This document shows, piece by piece, positions 56,585 through 64,000 of a stretch of 64,000 nucleotides of DNA. Both the position numbers and the translations under genes were made by a program. The DNA is taken from positions 1,054,001 through 1,118,000 of the forward strand of contig NZ_CP095552.1 of the NCBI RefSeq assembly GCF_023078355.1, written 5' to 3'. The DNA comes from Gordonia hongkongensis. Lineage in GTDB: Bacteria; Actinomycetota; Actinomycetes; Mycobacteriales; Mycobacteriaceae. The notes below the pieces were generated by a model that was not told the DNA's origin, did not search any database, and was given only the letters and a program-made list of their open reading frames with translations. The number at the start of each line of letters is the position of its first letter. The stretch's first letter is position 1.

Positions 56585-57825
56585 GGACACCGAGAACCGG
56601 GGGGCGGGGGATCGCGACGATCCTGCTGACCGCGGCCATCGCAGTGGCGGGATGTTCGACGGCGCCACCCGACCCCGGCACGGCCCCGGTGGGCGCGGGC
56701 GGCGTCGAGTACCGTGTCGACACCGAGGGCACGGGCCCCGGTGCTCTACGCGCGGCCGAGACGATGCCACTACTCGACCGGCGGGTGCGGGCGAACTCGC
56801 AACTCGCTCTTCGGGTCAGGTACGTCTCGACCGACGGACGGACCGGCGCCCAATCCGAGGTGTGGGGTGCGTTCTTCGCGCCGAGAGGGCCTGCGCCCGC
56901 GGGTGGGCGGCGGGTGATCGTCCTGCCGCACGGAACGAGCGGAGTCCTGGGAGAGTGCGGCGTCACCCTGAGGTCCGATCTCGGAGACCTCGCGGTGACC
57001 GCGGCCGGCTGGCTCGAACTGGGGTATGTCGTCGCGGTGCCCGACTACCAGGGACTGGGGATTCCCGGCGAGGGACGGCCGACCCACCCGTATCTGGATG
57101 CACGTACCGCCGGCCGCAACGTCATCGACGCGGTGCGGGCCGCGCGGCACCTGGTGCCCGGGACCGGGACGAGTTGGGCCGCGCTCGGTGGTTCGCAGGG
57201 TGGACAGGCCGCCTGGGCTGCCAACAAACTGGCCAGAAGCTATGGGGGCGAACTCGATCTGGTCGGAGTCGCCGCGCTGTCGCCTGCCTCCGACGTCTCC
57301 GAACTCGCCGACCTCGCTGCCCGGGAGCAGATGACGGTCGAGCAGTACGGTCTGCTCAACTGGCTCCTGCTGGCCCTCGAATGGGAGAACCCGCAACTCG
57401 ACCTGAGCCGGTTCGTCGGTCCCGACGTCCTGATGCACTGGGACGAGCTGTCGCAGTGTTCGGCATCCCAGGGCGCACGACGCGCCGAGGTGCTCGGGTC
57501 GCTGACGCCGGAGAACCTCCGACCGTCCTCACCCGCGGCAGTCGCGGAACTACGGGCTCTGCTGCGCGAACGAGCGCTGCCCGACCTCCCGGCCGCGTCG
57601 CCGTCACTCGTGATCTACGGCGGCAAGGACGAACTCGTGTTGTCGCGTTGGACGACCGCGGCGATCCGGGACAGCTGCGCCCGCGGCGACATCGTCCACA
57701 CGCAGTTCCAACCCGCCGCCGACCACGGCGGCGTCGACGGCCGTCAGGTGGTGGGCTGGCTGACCGCCCGCTTCGACGGTGAGGCGAGTTACAACCGATG
57801 TGTCGAGACCGAGGACGCGCCATGA
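56581..57825 (+). CDS. LIP-family secreted lipase 2 (lipoprotein)
   Basis: The 414-residue protein has a lipobox VAGC (Cys25). Family motifs: VLPHGTSG (oxyanion loop), DYQGLGIPG, LGGSQGGQAAWAANKLA with Ser205, Asp in YGGKDELV and His in AADHGGVD. This is the alpha/beta-hydrolase triad of LIP lipases. ATG 56581 overlaps the Wzz-like stop. A lipase coupled to Wzz proteins and an acyltransferase suggests removal or transfer of acyl groups on a surface polysaccharide (inference). Classical LIP enzymes cleave triglycerides or esters. Confidence 0.85.
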   Translation: MRTPRTGGRGIATILLTAAIAVAGCSTAPPDPGTAPVGAGGVEYRVDTEGTGPGALRAAETMPLLDRRVRANSQLALRVRYVSTDGRTGAQSEVWGAFFAPRGPAPAGGRRVIVLPHGTSGVLGECGVTLRSDLGDLAVTAAGWLELGYVVAVPDYQGLGIPGEGRPTHPYLDARTAGRNVIDAVRAARHLVPGTGTSWAALGGSQGGQAAWAANKLARSYGGELDLVGVAALSPASDVSELADLAAREQMTVEQYGLLNWLLLALEWENPQLDLSRFVGPDVLMHWDELSQCSASQGARRAEVLGSLTPENLRPSSPAAVAELRALLRERALPDLPAASPSLVIYGGKDELVLSRWTTAAIRDSCARGDIVHTQFQPAADHGGVDGRQVVGWLTARFDGEASYNRCVETEDAP

Positions 57826-59105
57826 CCGAAGAGTTGGCACGACCCGGCGGCACGGTCCCGCCGGCCGCCGCCGGCGGGCCCACCACCCCGGCTGCGGCGA
57901 CGCCTCAGCGCAGCCGCATCCGCGGTCTCGACGGTCCGCGGGGTCTCGCGTGCTGGGCGGTCGTGATCGTCCATGTGGCGGTGCACCATTCGCCGGACAC
58001 CATGAGTCGCGGTGGACTCCAGCTCCTCGGCCAGGCCCTCATCTTCTTCTTCGCGCTCTCGGGCTTCCTGCTCTACCTGCCCTACGTGCGAGATCTGCTG
58101 CGGGAGCGGCAATCGCCACCCGACGTCCGGATGTACCTGACGCACCGGGTCCTCCGGGTGTTCCCGGCGTACCTGGCGATCTTCCTCGTCGTCAACTTCG
58201 TGTTGCAGGCGTCGTTCCTCGCGAACGAGTACGCGGTGAGCGAGACCGGCGAGGGCACCGGAACCGGCATGATCACGGATCCGTGGATGCTGCTCACCAA
58301 CCTCTCACTGACCCAGACCTACTTCCCGCAGTATCTCCAGACCGGTATCAGCCCGGCGTGGTCGCTGACGCTCGAACTCGTCTTCTACGTATCACTTCCG
58401 CTCTTCGGGATGGCGATGTGGTGGCTGCGGAGGAGGTTCGGCACCCATGCGGCACTGCTGGTGGTGGGCCCGCCGGTGCTGCTGATCATCGTGGGCACCA
58501 TCGGAAAGCTGGTCGCCGGCAAGGTGGCCGCCGCCGAAGGCATCACCGATGTCACCGAACAGAACTGGGGACCGAACGCCGCCGCGGTCATCCTGCGCAG
58601 TTTCTTCGCCGCCTCCGACAACTTCGCGTTCGGGATGCTCGCGACCGCCGCCTTCGTGGCGGTCGGGGCCGGCCACATCTCCGCTCGGATCGCACGGCGG
58701 CTACGGGTCGGGGCGGTCATCGCCCTCGTGCCGTCGTTGATGGCGATGCTGCTGCTCATCGCGGCCGGGTCGTCGTTCCAGTCGACCTTCACGGCACTGG
58801 CGTCCGCGCTGGTCATCCTCATCATCGTGCTGCCACTCGCGAGCGGACAGGACAGCAGACTCGCCTCGGTCCTCGACTGGAAGCCGTTCGACTACAGCGG
58901 CCAGGTGTCGCTCAGCATCTACCTGTGGCACTTCCCGCTGATCATCGTGCTGGGCCGGCTGGGATGGTTGCAGGGGGATTCGGTCCCCGGACTCGCGATC
59001 AACATCGCACTCGTCGGTGCGGTCACTCTGGTGTTCGCGAGCCTGAGCTACCACTACGTCGAGAAGCCGGCCATGACGCTCGCCCGTAAGTTGCGAACGC
59101 GATGA
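57822..59105 (+). CDS. Acyltransferase-3 family membrane protein
   Basis: The 427-residue OafA/YrhL-type transferase has about ten helices. The N-terminal signature RIRGLDGPRGLACWAVVIVHVAVHH carries the conserved Arg/His. The later FALSGFLLYLPYVRD and SLTLELVFYVSLPLF segments are typical. Such enzymes O-acylate surface sugars, usually with acetyl or succinyl groups. ATG 57822 overlaps the lipase 2 stop, and its own stop overlaps lipase 3 (both ATGA), so the three are made together. Confidence 0.9.
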   Translation: MTEELARPGGTVPPAAAGGPTTPAAATPQRSRIRGLDGPRGLACWAVVIVHVAVHHSPDTMSRGGLQLLGQALIFFFALSGFLLYLPYVRDLLRERQSPPDVRMYLTHRVLRVFPAYLAIFLVVNFVLQASFLANEYAVSETGEGTGTGMITDPWMLLTNLSLTQTYFPQYLQTGISPAWSLTLELVFYVSLPLFGMAMWWLRRRFGTHAALLVVGPPVLLIIVGTIGKLVAGKVAAAEGITDVTEQNWGPNAAAVILRSFFAASDNFAFGMLATAAFVAVGAGHISARIARRLRVGAVIALVPSLMAMLLLIAAGSSFQSTFTALASALVILIIVLPLASGQDSRLASVLDWKPFDYSGQVSLSIYLWHFPLIIVLGRLGWLQGDSVPGLAINIALVGAVTLVFASLSYHYVEKPAMTLARKLRTR

Positions 59106-60325
59106 TCGGCGTCGTCCGCCGACATCCGTTGCTCGTCGCCGTTCCGTTCGCGCTGGTGTCGAACCTGGTCGTGCTGCTCGTGCTGGTCGCCGGAATACGC
59201 ATCTCGAAGGTCGCGCTCGAATCCGACGACGCGCCGGTGCCTTTCACCGCGACCGAGGGACCCGGGAAGGTGGTGTCCGCCGAACGTGTCGGCACTCTGC
59301 CGTTGTCGGCACGACTCGACGACGTCAGCGCCATCCGGGTGGAGTACTGGTCGACCGACGCCGGCACCGGAAAACCCACCGTCGTCAGCGGCCTGATCGT
59401 CACCGGGCCCGAACCCGAAGCCGGACAGACACGTCCGGTGGTGGCGTTCGCACACGGCACCACCGGCATCGACCAACCGTGCGCACCATCGGTGGCCGAC
59501 GGGATGTACGGTCTCGGAGTCCTGGCCCACAATCTGGTGAAGGCGGGATTCGTCGTCGCCCTTCCCGACTACCAGGGCCTGGGCGCCCGGGGCGTACACC
59601 CTTACCTCGACGCGCGCACAGCGGGACGGAACGTCATCGACTCCGTGCGGGCACTGCGAGCGGTGCTCCCGTATGCCTCTGACACCTGGGCGGCCTACGG
59701 CGGGTCGCAGGGAGGCGGTGCGGTGCTGGCGGCCGCCATGATCGCACCGCAGTACGGAGCCGAGACAGGCCTGGTCGGCGCGGCGGCGATGGTGCCGGCC
59801 GCCGACGTCGTCGGTCTGGTCGAGAAGTCACGTGCGGGGACGATGACCCGGGACCAGCAACTCATGCTGCAGTGGGTCCTGGAGGCGTGGTCGCGTTCGG
59901 ATGGCTCGGTACGGCTCGACGACTACCGTCGCGGCGCTGCGGTCGGCGCGTGGGACACACTGTCCGCGTGCACCGGCCCGGCGACTGCACGGCGTGCAGC
60001 GGCCGCCGGAACACTCGGTCCGGGCGACATCGGCCCGGGCACCGATGCGTCGGCTACGACGCTGGCGGCGCGATTGACGCGCTATGCGGTGCCCGTCGCG
60101 CGGACACCGGTGCCGATGTACGTCCTCTACGGTGGGACCGACACGTTCATCGACGCCGAGTGGACGGCGTCGTTCATCGAGCGGGCCTGTGCGGTGGGGG
60201 ATTCGGTCACGGTCGATCACCAACCGGACCGAGGGCACGCCGACGTGGACGCGGTGGCGATGCTGCCGTGGATCCTGGACAGGTTCGCCGGGGAGCCGGT
60301 GCCGTCGGGTTGCCACGGACGCTGA
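59102..60325 (+). CDS. LIP-family secreted lipase 3
   Basis: The 407-residue protein has an N-terminal signal anchor (LLVAVPFALVSNLVVLLVLV) rather than a lipobox. Motifs: FAHGTTGIDQPC, DYQGLGARG, YGGSQGGGAVLAA with Ser202, Asp in YGGTDTF and His in DRGHADVD. It is clearly a paralogue of the two preceding lipases. ATG 59102 overlaps the acyltransferase stop. The different anchoring suggests a distinct location, membrane-proximal or released after cleavage. Confidence 0.85.
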   Translation: MIGVVRRHPLLVAVPFALVSNLVVLLVLVAGIRISKVALESDDAPVPFTATEGPGKVVSAERVGTLPLSARLDDVSAIRVEYWSTDAGTGKPTVVSGLIVTGPEPEAGQTRPVVAFAHGTTGIDQPCAPSVADGMYGLGVLAHNLVKAGFVVALPDYQGLGARGVHPYLDARTAGRNVIDSVRALRAVLPYASDTWAAYGGSQGGGAVLAAAMIAPQYGAETGLVGAAAMVPAADVVGLVEKSRAGTMTRDQQLMLQWVLEAWSRSDGSVRLDDYRRGAAVGAWDTLSACTGPATARRAAAAGTLGPGDIGPGTDASATTLAARLTRYAVPVARTPVPMYVLYGGTDTFIDAEWTASFIERACAVGDSVTVDHQPDRGHADVDAVAMLPWILDRFAGEPVPSGCHGR

Positions 60326-60351
60326 TCAACCGAACGTCGACGGGGACTCCC

Positions 60352-61236
60352 ATGAACACTCATCCGGTTCCGTCCGAGCAAGATCTACGCCGCCACGGCG
60401 ACGCACCGCTGACGGTGCAATGGACGGTCCGGGCGAAGGATGCCGTCAAGCGCTTGCGGGCGTCGGGAACCGAGGTCGAACCCGCAGGAAACTACTCTGT
60501 GGTCGCGGTTCTCGGACAGTCCAACGCTCACGGCGCGGGTCGTCTCGTCCCCGGTCAGCGTCCGCCCGTACCAGACCCACGGGTGCATCAGTGGCCCGGA
60601 TGCGGGCGCCGCCGCGGTCGTGTCCTGCTCGCCGAGGACCCACTCCTGCACGAGATCCCGGGCGCGGGCGCAGGATTCGCGACGACGTTCGGCTCACTGC
60701 TCGCCGTTCACACCGGCCGGCCGGTGTTGCTGGTGCCGTCTGCGCGTGGGGACACGGCCTTTCGACAGAAGAACGGCTACAGCTGGGATCGCGGCAACCG
60801 CACGGCCCGTGTGAACCTGTACGACCTCGCGGTTCGTCAGATCGCCAACGCACTCACCGCGGCCGGCCGGGATTCTCGACTCGCCGCGATCCTCTGGCAC
60901 CAGGGTGAGAGCGATGTCCCGCTGACCCGTCCCGAGGTCTACCGGGACAAACTCGATGCGCTGATCAACGGTCTGCGAGACGAATTCGGCCCGGTGCCGT
61001 TCCTCCTGGGACGGATGGTGCCCGAGGAGATCGCGACCGGGCACCCGGGATATCCGGGCATCGACTCGATCCACGCGGACGTTCCGTCGAGACACCGGTC
61101 CTGCGCCTGTGTTGCCGGTCCGCGGGGGATGCACAACCCCGGTGAACTGATCCACTACAACGCCGAGGGCCAGCAACACCTCGGGCACGCGATGTTCGAG
61201 GCCTACCGACGGCTGGAAAGTTCGTCACCCGCGTGA
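60352..61236 (+). CDS. Carbohydrate acetylesterase, SASA/DUF303-like
   Basis: The 294-residue SGNH-type esterase shows VVAVLGQSNAHGAG with nucleophile Ser (about residue 56), WHQGESDVP (about 182-190) and IHYNAEGQQHLG with the catalytic His. The pattern fits sialate/xylan O-acetylesterases (CE6-like). No clear signal peptide is present, so it may act in the cytoplasm on repeat units or be exported another way. The gap to lipase 3 is 26 bases. It balances the acyltransferase gene in the same run and is probably the last gene of the operon. Confidence 0.78.
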   Translation: MNTHPVPSEQDLRRHGDAPLTVQWTVRAKDAVKRLRASGTEVEPAGNYSVVAVLGQSNAHGAGRLVPGQRPPVPDPRVHQWPGCGRRRGRVLLAEDPLLHEIPGAGAGFATTFGSLLAVHTGRPVLLVPSARGDTAFRQKNGYSWDRGNRTARVNLYDLAVRQIANALTAAGRDSRLAAILWHQGESDVPLTRPEVYRDKLDALINGLRDEFGPVPFLLGRMVPEEIATGHPGYPGIDSIHADVPSRHRSCACVAGPRGMHNPGELIHYNAEGQQHLGHAMFEAYRRLESSSPA

Positions 61237-61267
61237 CCCGGAGGGAGCGCGGAGAGGCCAGCCCGGC

Positions 61268-62782
61268 TCAGTATGCGCCGTCCTTGGCGATCACGGCACG
61301 CGCCGTCTTCCAGAGAATCGTCAGATCCTGCATGATCGACCAGTTCTCGACGTAGGAGAGGTCGAGGCGGACCGCTTCCTCCCACGACAGATCCGAGCGC
61401 CCCGACACCTGCCACAATCCGGTCATCCCCGGCTTGACGAGCATGCGCCGCGCCACCCGCCCGTCGTACTTCTCAACCTCTTCCGGCAGCGGTGGTCGTG
61501 GTCCGACGAGGCTCATGTCACCGGTCAGCACGTTGAACAGCTGTGGGAGTTCGTCGAGGCTGTAGGCGCGGATGACGTTGCCCACCCGCGTGACCCGCGG
61601 ATCGTCGCGCATCTTGAACAGCAGACCCGCGCCCTCGTCCTGGTCGTGAAGATCGGCACGCATCCGGTCCGCGCCGGTCACCATCGACCGGAACTTCCAC
61701 ATGCGGAAGGTCCGGTTCCCCACACCCACGCGCTCGGCACGATAGAAGACGGGCAGACCGGTGTCGACCACGACGGCGACGGCGACCACGACGAGCAGCG
61801 GTGCCAGCAAGAGGATCAGAAGTGCTGCGCCGCAGCGGTCCAGCGCCGCCTTACGGAGCCGGCTCGCCGCCTCGTACCGCGGGTGATCGATGTGGAGCAG
61901 TGGCAATCCGGCCACCGGGCGCACCATCATCCGCGGGCCGGTGACATCGGCGACGCCCGGCGCCAGGACCATGTCGACGTCGAGACCGTGCAGATTCCAC
62001 GACATATCCTGCATGGCCTGGTGGCCCAGGGCGTCGGCGGAGGTGACTGCCACCGTGGTGGCGCCGCAGGCGCCAACCGCAACGGCCACGTCGTCGAAGT
62101 CCCCGAGCACCGGGACGACGGCTCCCTCTACGGCGATCTCGCCGGAACCGCTGCGCATACCGGAGGGCAGACATGCGCCGACCACCTCGTAACCCAGGGG
62201 GGCGGCGGCCGACAACCGTCGGATCGTGGGGCGTACCGACTCGTCACTTCCGACGATCAGCACCGATTCCCGGTGGCGGCCCGCGACTCTCGCGCGGGCC
62301 AGCATTCTGCGGAACACGTTCCTGCTCACCAGCAGCCCGATCGTCCCGACAGGCAACGCGATCGCGAGATAGCCGCGTGCGATGTTGATCCGGAACAGCA
62401 GGTCGATGATGGCGAGGGTGCCGAACACGGTGAAGCAGGCGGTCGCCACCCGGCTGTACTCCTGCGCGCCGGAACCGAAGATCCGCCGGTCGTAGGACTG
62501 GAAGGCGAACAGCGCGGTCAGCCACACGACCACGAGAACAGCCGACGCGACGATCCAGGGAATGCGAACGCCGGCAGCGGAATCAAGTGATCCGCCGGAC
62601 CCGAAACGGAGCTGCTGGGCCATACCCACCGACCCCACCACGACGAGGACATCCGCCCGCCGCAACCAGGTCCGGTACCTGGGTACCCAGGACCGGGACC
62701 GGGACTGACGACGTCGCACGGCCATCGGTCGCCGGAAGACCGGATCGTGCCTGCCGGGCGGTGACTCGTCTGCCGTGGTCAT
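61268..62782 (-). CDS. Undecaprenyl-phosphate sugar phosphotransferase (WcaJ/PssY-like)
   Basis: Initiating enzyme of polysaccharide synthesis: it moves a hexose-1-phosphate to undecaprenyl phosphate. The 504-residue protein has N-terminal helices, a central CoA-binding-like Rossmann domain (SVLIVGSDESVRPTIRRL) and a C-terminal bacterial sugar transferase domain with KFRSM, DELPQLFNVLTGDMSLVGPRP and KPGMTGLWQVSGRSDLS. The start ATG 62782 overlaps the end of the upstream dehydratase gene. The strand is opposite to the lipase operon, but the function is shared. Confidence 0.92.
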   Translation of the reverse strand: MTTADESPPGRHDPVFRRPMAVRRRQSRSRSWVPRYRTWLRRADVLVVVGSVGMAQQLRFGSGGSLDSAAGVRIPWIVASAVLVVVWLTALFAFQSYDRRIFGSGAQEYSRVATACFTVFGTLAIIDLLFRINIARGYLAIALPVGTIGLLVSRNVFRRMLARARVAGRHRESVLIVGSDESVRPTIRRLSAAAPLGYEVVGACLPSGMRSGSGEIAVEGAVVPVLGDFDDVAVAVGACGATTVAVTSADALGHQAMQDMSWNLHGLDVDMVLAPGVADVTGPRMMVRPVAGLPLLHIDHPRYEAASRLRKAALDRCGAALLILLLAPLLVVVAVAVVVDTGLPVFYRAERVGVGNRTFRMWKFRSMVTGADRMRADLHDQDEGAGLLFKMRDDPRVTRVGNVIRAYSLDELPQLFNVLTGDMSLVGPRPPLPEEVEKYDGRVARRMLVKPGMTGLWQVSGRSDLSWEEAVRLDLSYVENWSIMQDLTILWKTARAVIAKDGAY

Positions 62783-63768
62783 ACGGCTGCCGCCCGGCGG
62801 TCGTCACTCCGGGACGCCAGGTTCAGGTCATGGCGGACCATCGCGGCAACCACCTCGTCGAACACCGTGGTGGGGCGCCAACCGAACTCTTCGGTGATCT
62901 TCCGATGGTCACCGACCAGATCCACGCCGTCGGCCGGACGCACCAGGGCCGGGTCGGCGGTCACCATCTCGTGCCAGGACTCGATCCCCGCGACCCGGAA
63001 CGCAGTGGCGAGAAAGTCGCCGACACTGTGTGATTCACCGGTTGCAACGACGTAGTCGTCGTTGGCCCGGTGATCGGCGAGGATCGTCATCGCGTCCACG
63101 TAGTCCGGTGCCCAGCCCCAGTCGCGTCGCGCGTCGATGTTGCCCAGCACGATCTGCGTCGCGCGGCCGGTGGCGATCGCGGCGACCCCGGCCGTGATCT
63201 TGCGGGTCACGAATCTCGAGGGCCGCAACGGGGACTCGTGCGGGTAGAGGATGGCGTTCGCGACCTCGACGCCTCTCGCCCGTGCGACCGCTCCCATCGT
63301 GTGGCCGTAGGCCTTTGCGGCGCCGTACGGTGAGTTCGGCGCGATGGGGGTTCTCTCGTCCTGCGGAGTCACCGCCGCTCCCGCGAAGATCTCGGCGCTC
63401 GACGCGTTCACGACATGCACCGGGTGGCCCCGGTCGCCGAGATCCGCAGCGGCTTCGAGCACCGCGACCGTCGACATCCCGTTCACCCGGGTCGTGGTCA
63501 GGGGATCGGCCCAACTCTGCGCCACCGAGGACACTGCCCCGAGGTGAAAGATGTGGTCCGGGGCATGATCCAGGATCACCCGACGGGTCGCCTCGGCGTC
63601 GCCGAGGTCGACCGGGCTCGTCGCCACGATGCCCTCGGCCGGAGGGCCCCCTGCGTGCCCGGGCCTCACCACGGCGATGACGTCCCATCCCCGGGCGACC
63701 AAGGTGCCGGTCAGAAGCCGCCCGTCCTGCCCGTTCGCGCCGGTGACAAGCGCACGTGGCGGGGTCAT
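62779..63768 (-). CDS. GDP-mannose 4,6-dehydratase-family epimerase
   Basis: The 329-residue extended SDR has the NAD-binding motif LVTGANGQDGRLL, catalytic Ser/Glu in NASSAEIFAG, Tyr/Lys in SPYGAAKAYGH and the GMD-like stretch HESPLRPSRFVTRKITAGVA and LGNIDARRDWGWAPDYVDAM. It is shorter and more diverged than the neighbouring gmd, so it could be a second dehydratase, a 4-keto reductase or an epimerase of the same pathway. ATG 63768 overlaps the gmd stop (ATGA). Confidence 0.8.
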   Translation of the reverse strand: MTPPRALVTGANGQDGRLLTGTLVARGWDVIAVVRPGHAGGPPAEGIVATSPVDLGDAEATRRVILDHAPDHIFHLGAVSSVAQSWADPLTTTRVNGMSTVAVLEAAADLGDRGHPVHVVNASSAEIFAGAAVTPQDERTPIAPNSPYGAAKAYGHTMGAVARARGVEVANAILYPHESPLRPSRFVTRKITAGVAAIATGRATQIVLGNIDARRDWGWAPDYVDAMTILADHRANDDYVVATGESHSVGDFLATAFRVAGIESWHEMVTADPALVRPADGVDLVGDHRKITEEFGWRPTTVFDEVVAAMVRHDLNLASRSDDRRAAAV

Positions 63769-64000
63769 GCGACCTTGCCGGCCAGCTTCTTCGACTCGAG
63801 GCCGAGGTCGGCTTCGACCATCATCGTGACGAGGTCGGTGAATCCGACCTCCGGCTTCCAGTCGAGGATCTCGCGCGCCTTGGTGCTGTCACCGATCAGC
63901 AGATCGACCTCGGCGGGCCGGAAGAAACGCGGATCGAGATGGACGAACGGCTCCCAGTCGTCGATGCCCGCGACCCGGAAGGCGACATCGAGTAGTTCGC
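63765..64000 (-). CDS. gmd: GDP-mannose 4,6-dehydratase, C-terminal part (continues past window)
   Basis: Only the last 77 or so codons are present. They read VAFRVAGIDDWEPFVHLDPR, FFRPAEVDLLIGD, LDWKPEVGFTDLVTMMVEAD, the typical GMD C-terminus (substrate-binding RPAEVDLLxGD and the WKP segment). The enzyme makes GDP-4-keto-6-deoxymannose from GDP-mannose, the precursor of fucose, rhamnose or related deoxysugars. It overlaps the paralogous dehydratase gene by 4 bases. Confidence 0.88.
   Translation of the reverse strand, partial: ELLDVAFRVAGIDDWEPFVHLDPRFFRPAEVDLLIGDSTKAREILDWKPEVGFTDLVTMMVEADLGLESKKLAGKVA

Overview
The window is high-GC actinobacterial DNA, most probably from a mycolic-acid bacterium of the Mycobacteriales, Gordonia-like. 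This is an inference from gene content. The order hemL, histidine phosphatase, resA, ccdA, resB, ccsB, then a DUF4229 protein, menA, menE, a DUF3349 protein, a small membrane protein and pitA follows the Rv0524 to Rv0545c region of Mycobacterium tuberculosis. An F420-type LLM oxidoreductase, a Cds1-like cysteine desulfhydrase and a 13E12-type HNH protein also fit. No rRNA, tRNA, CRISPR array, integrase or transposase was found.

Region 1 (1 to about 27.4 kb) is a defence and DNA-processing island. It holds the 3' part of a type III restriction subunit, a decayed type I R-M locus (hsdM lacking its N-terminus, hsdS, hsdR with two frameshifts), a fused DUF262/DUF1524 (GmrSD-like) restriction enzyme, and two dynamin-like proteins carrying three GTPase domains. 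These are followed by an AddB/AddA-like nuclease-helicase pair, an HNH/zinc protein with a PLD-like partner, a 13E12 HNH protein and a pRiA4b ORF-3 protein. The R-M part is visibly less GC-rich, especially hsdS. GC-rich codon use resumes at about 15.9 kb.

Region 2 (27.5 to 50.9 kb) is mostly housekeeping: an interrupted ydcF, a semialdehyde dehydrogenase, a lipoprotein esterase with a heptad-repeat linker, hemL, the cytochrome c maturation operon, an XRE regulator, bldC, cysteine desulfhydrase and an ABC exporter. It continues with an autoregulated HTH/ClpN pair, menA, an AbiEi/DUF559 cassette between 36-base direct repeats, menE and pitA.

Region 3 (50.9 to 64 kb) is a surface-polysaccharide locus: DUF218 protein, Wzy-like polymerase/ligase, two Wzz-like proteins, three secreted LIP-family lipases, an acyltransferase-3 protein, a carbohydrate acetylesterase, an initiating sugar-phosphate transferase and two GDP-mannose dehydratase-family genes. 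Five successive 4-base overlaps tie the Wzz proteins, lipases and acyltransferase into one operon, which suggests an acylated polysaccharide.

Five otherwise well-conserved genes or segments are each broken by what looks like loss of a single base (hsdR twice, resB, bldC, one lipase). All are -1 changes in GC-rich or repetitive contexts, so sequencing error is a serious alternative to real decay.
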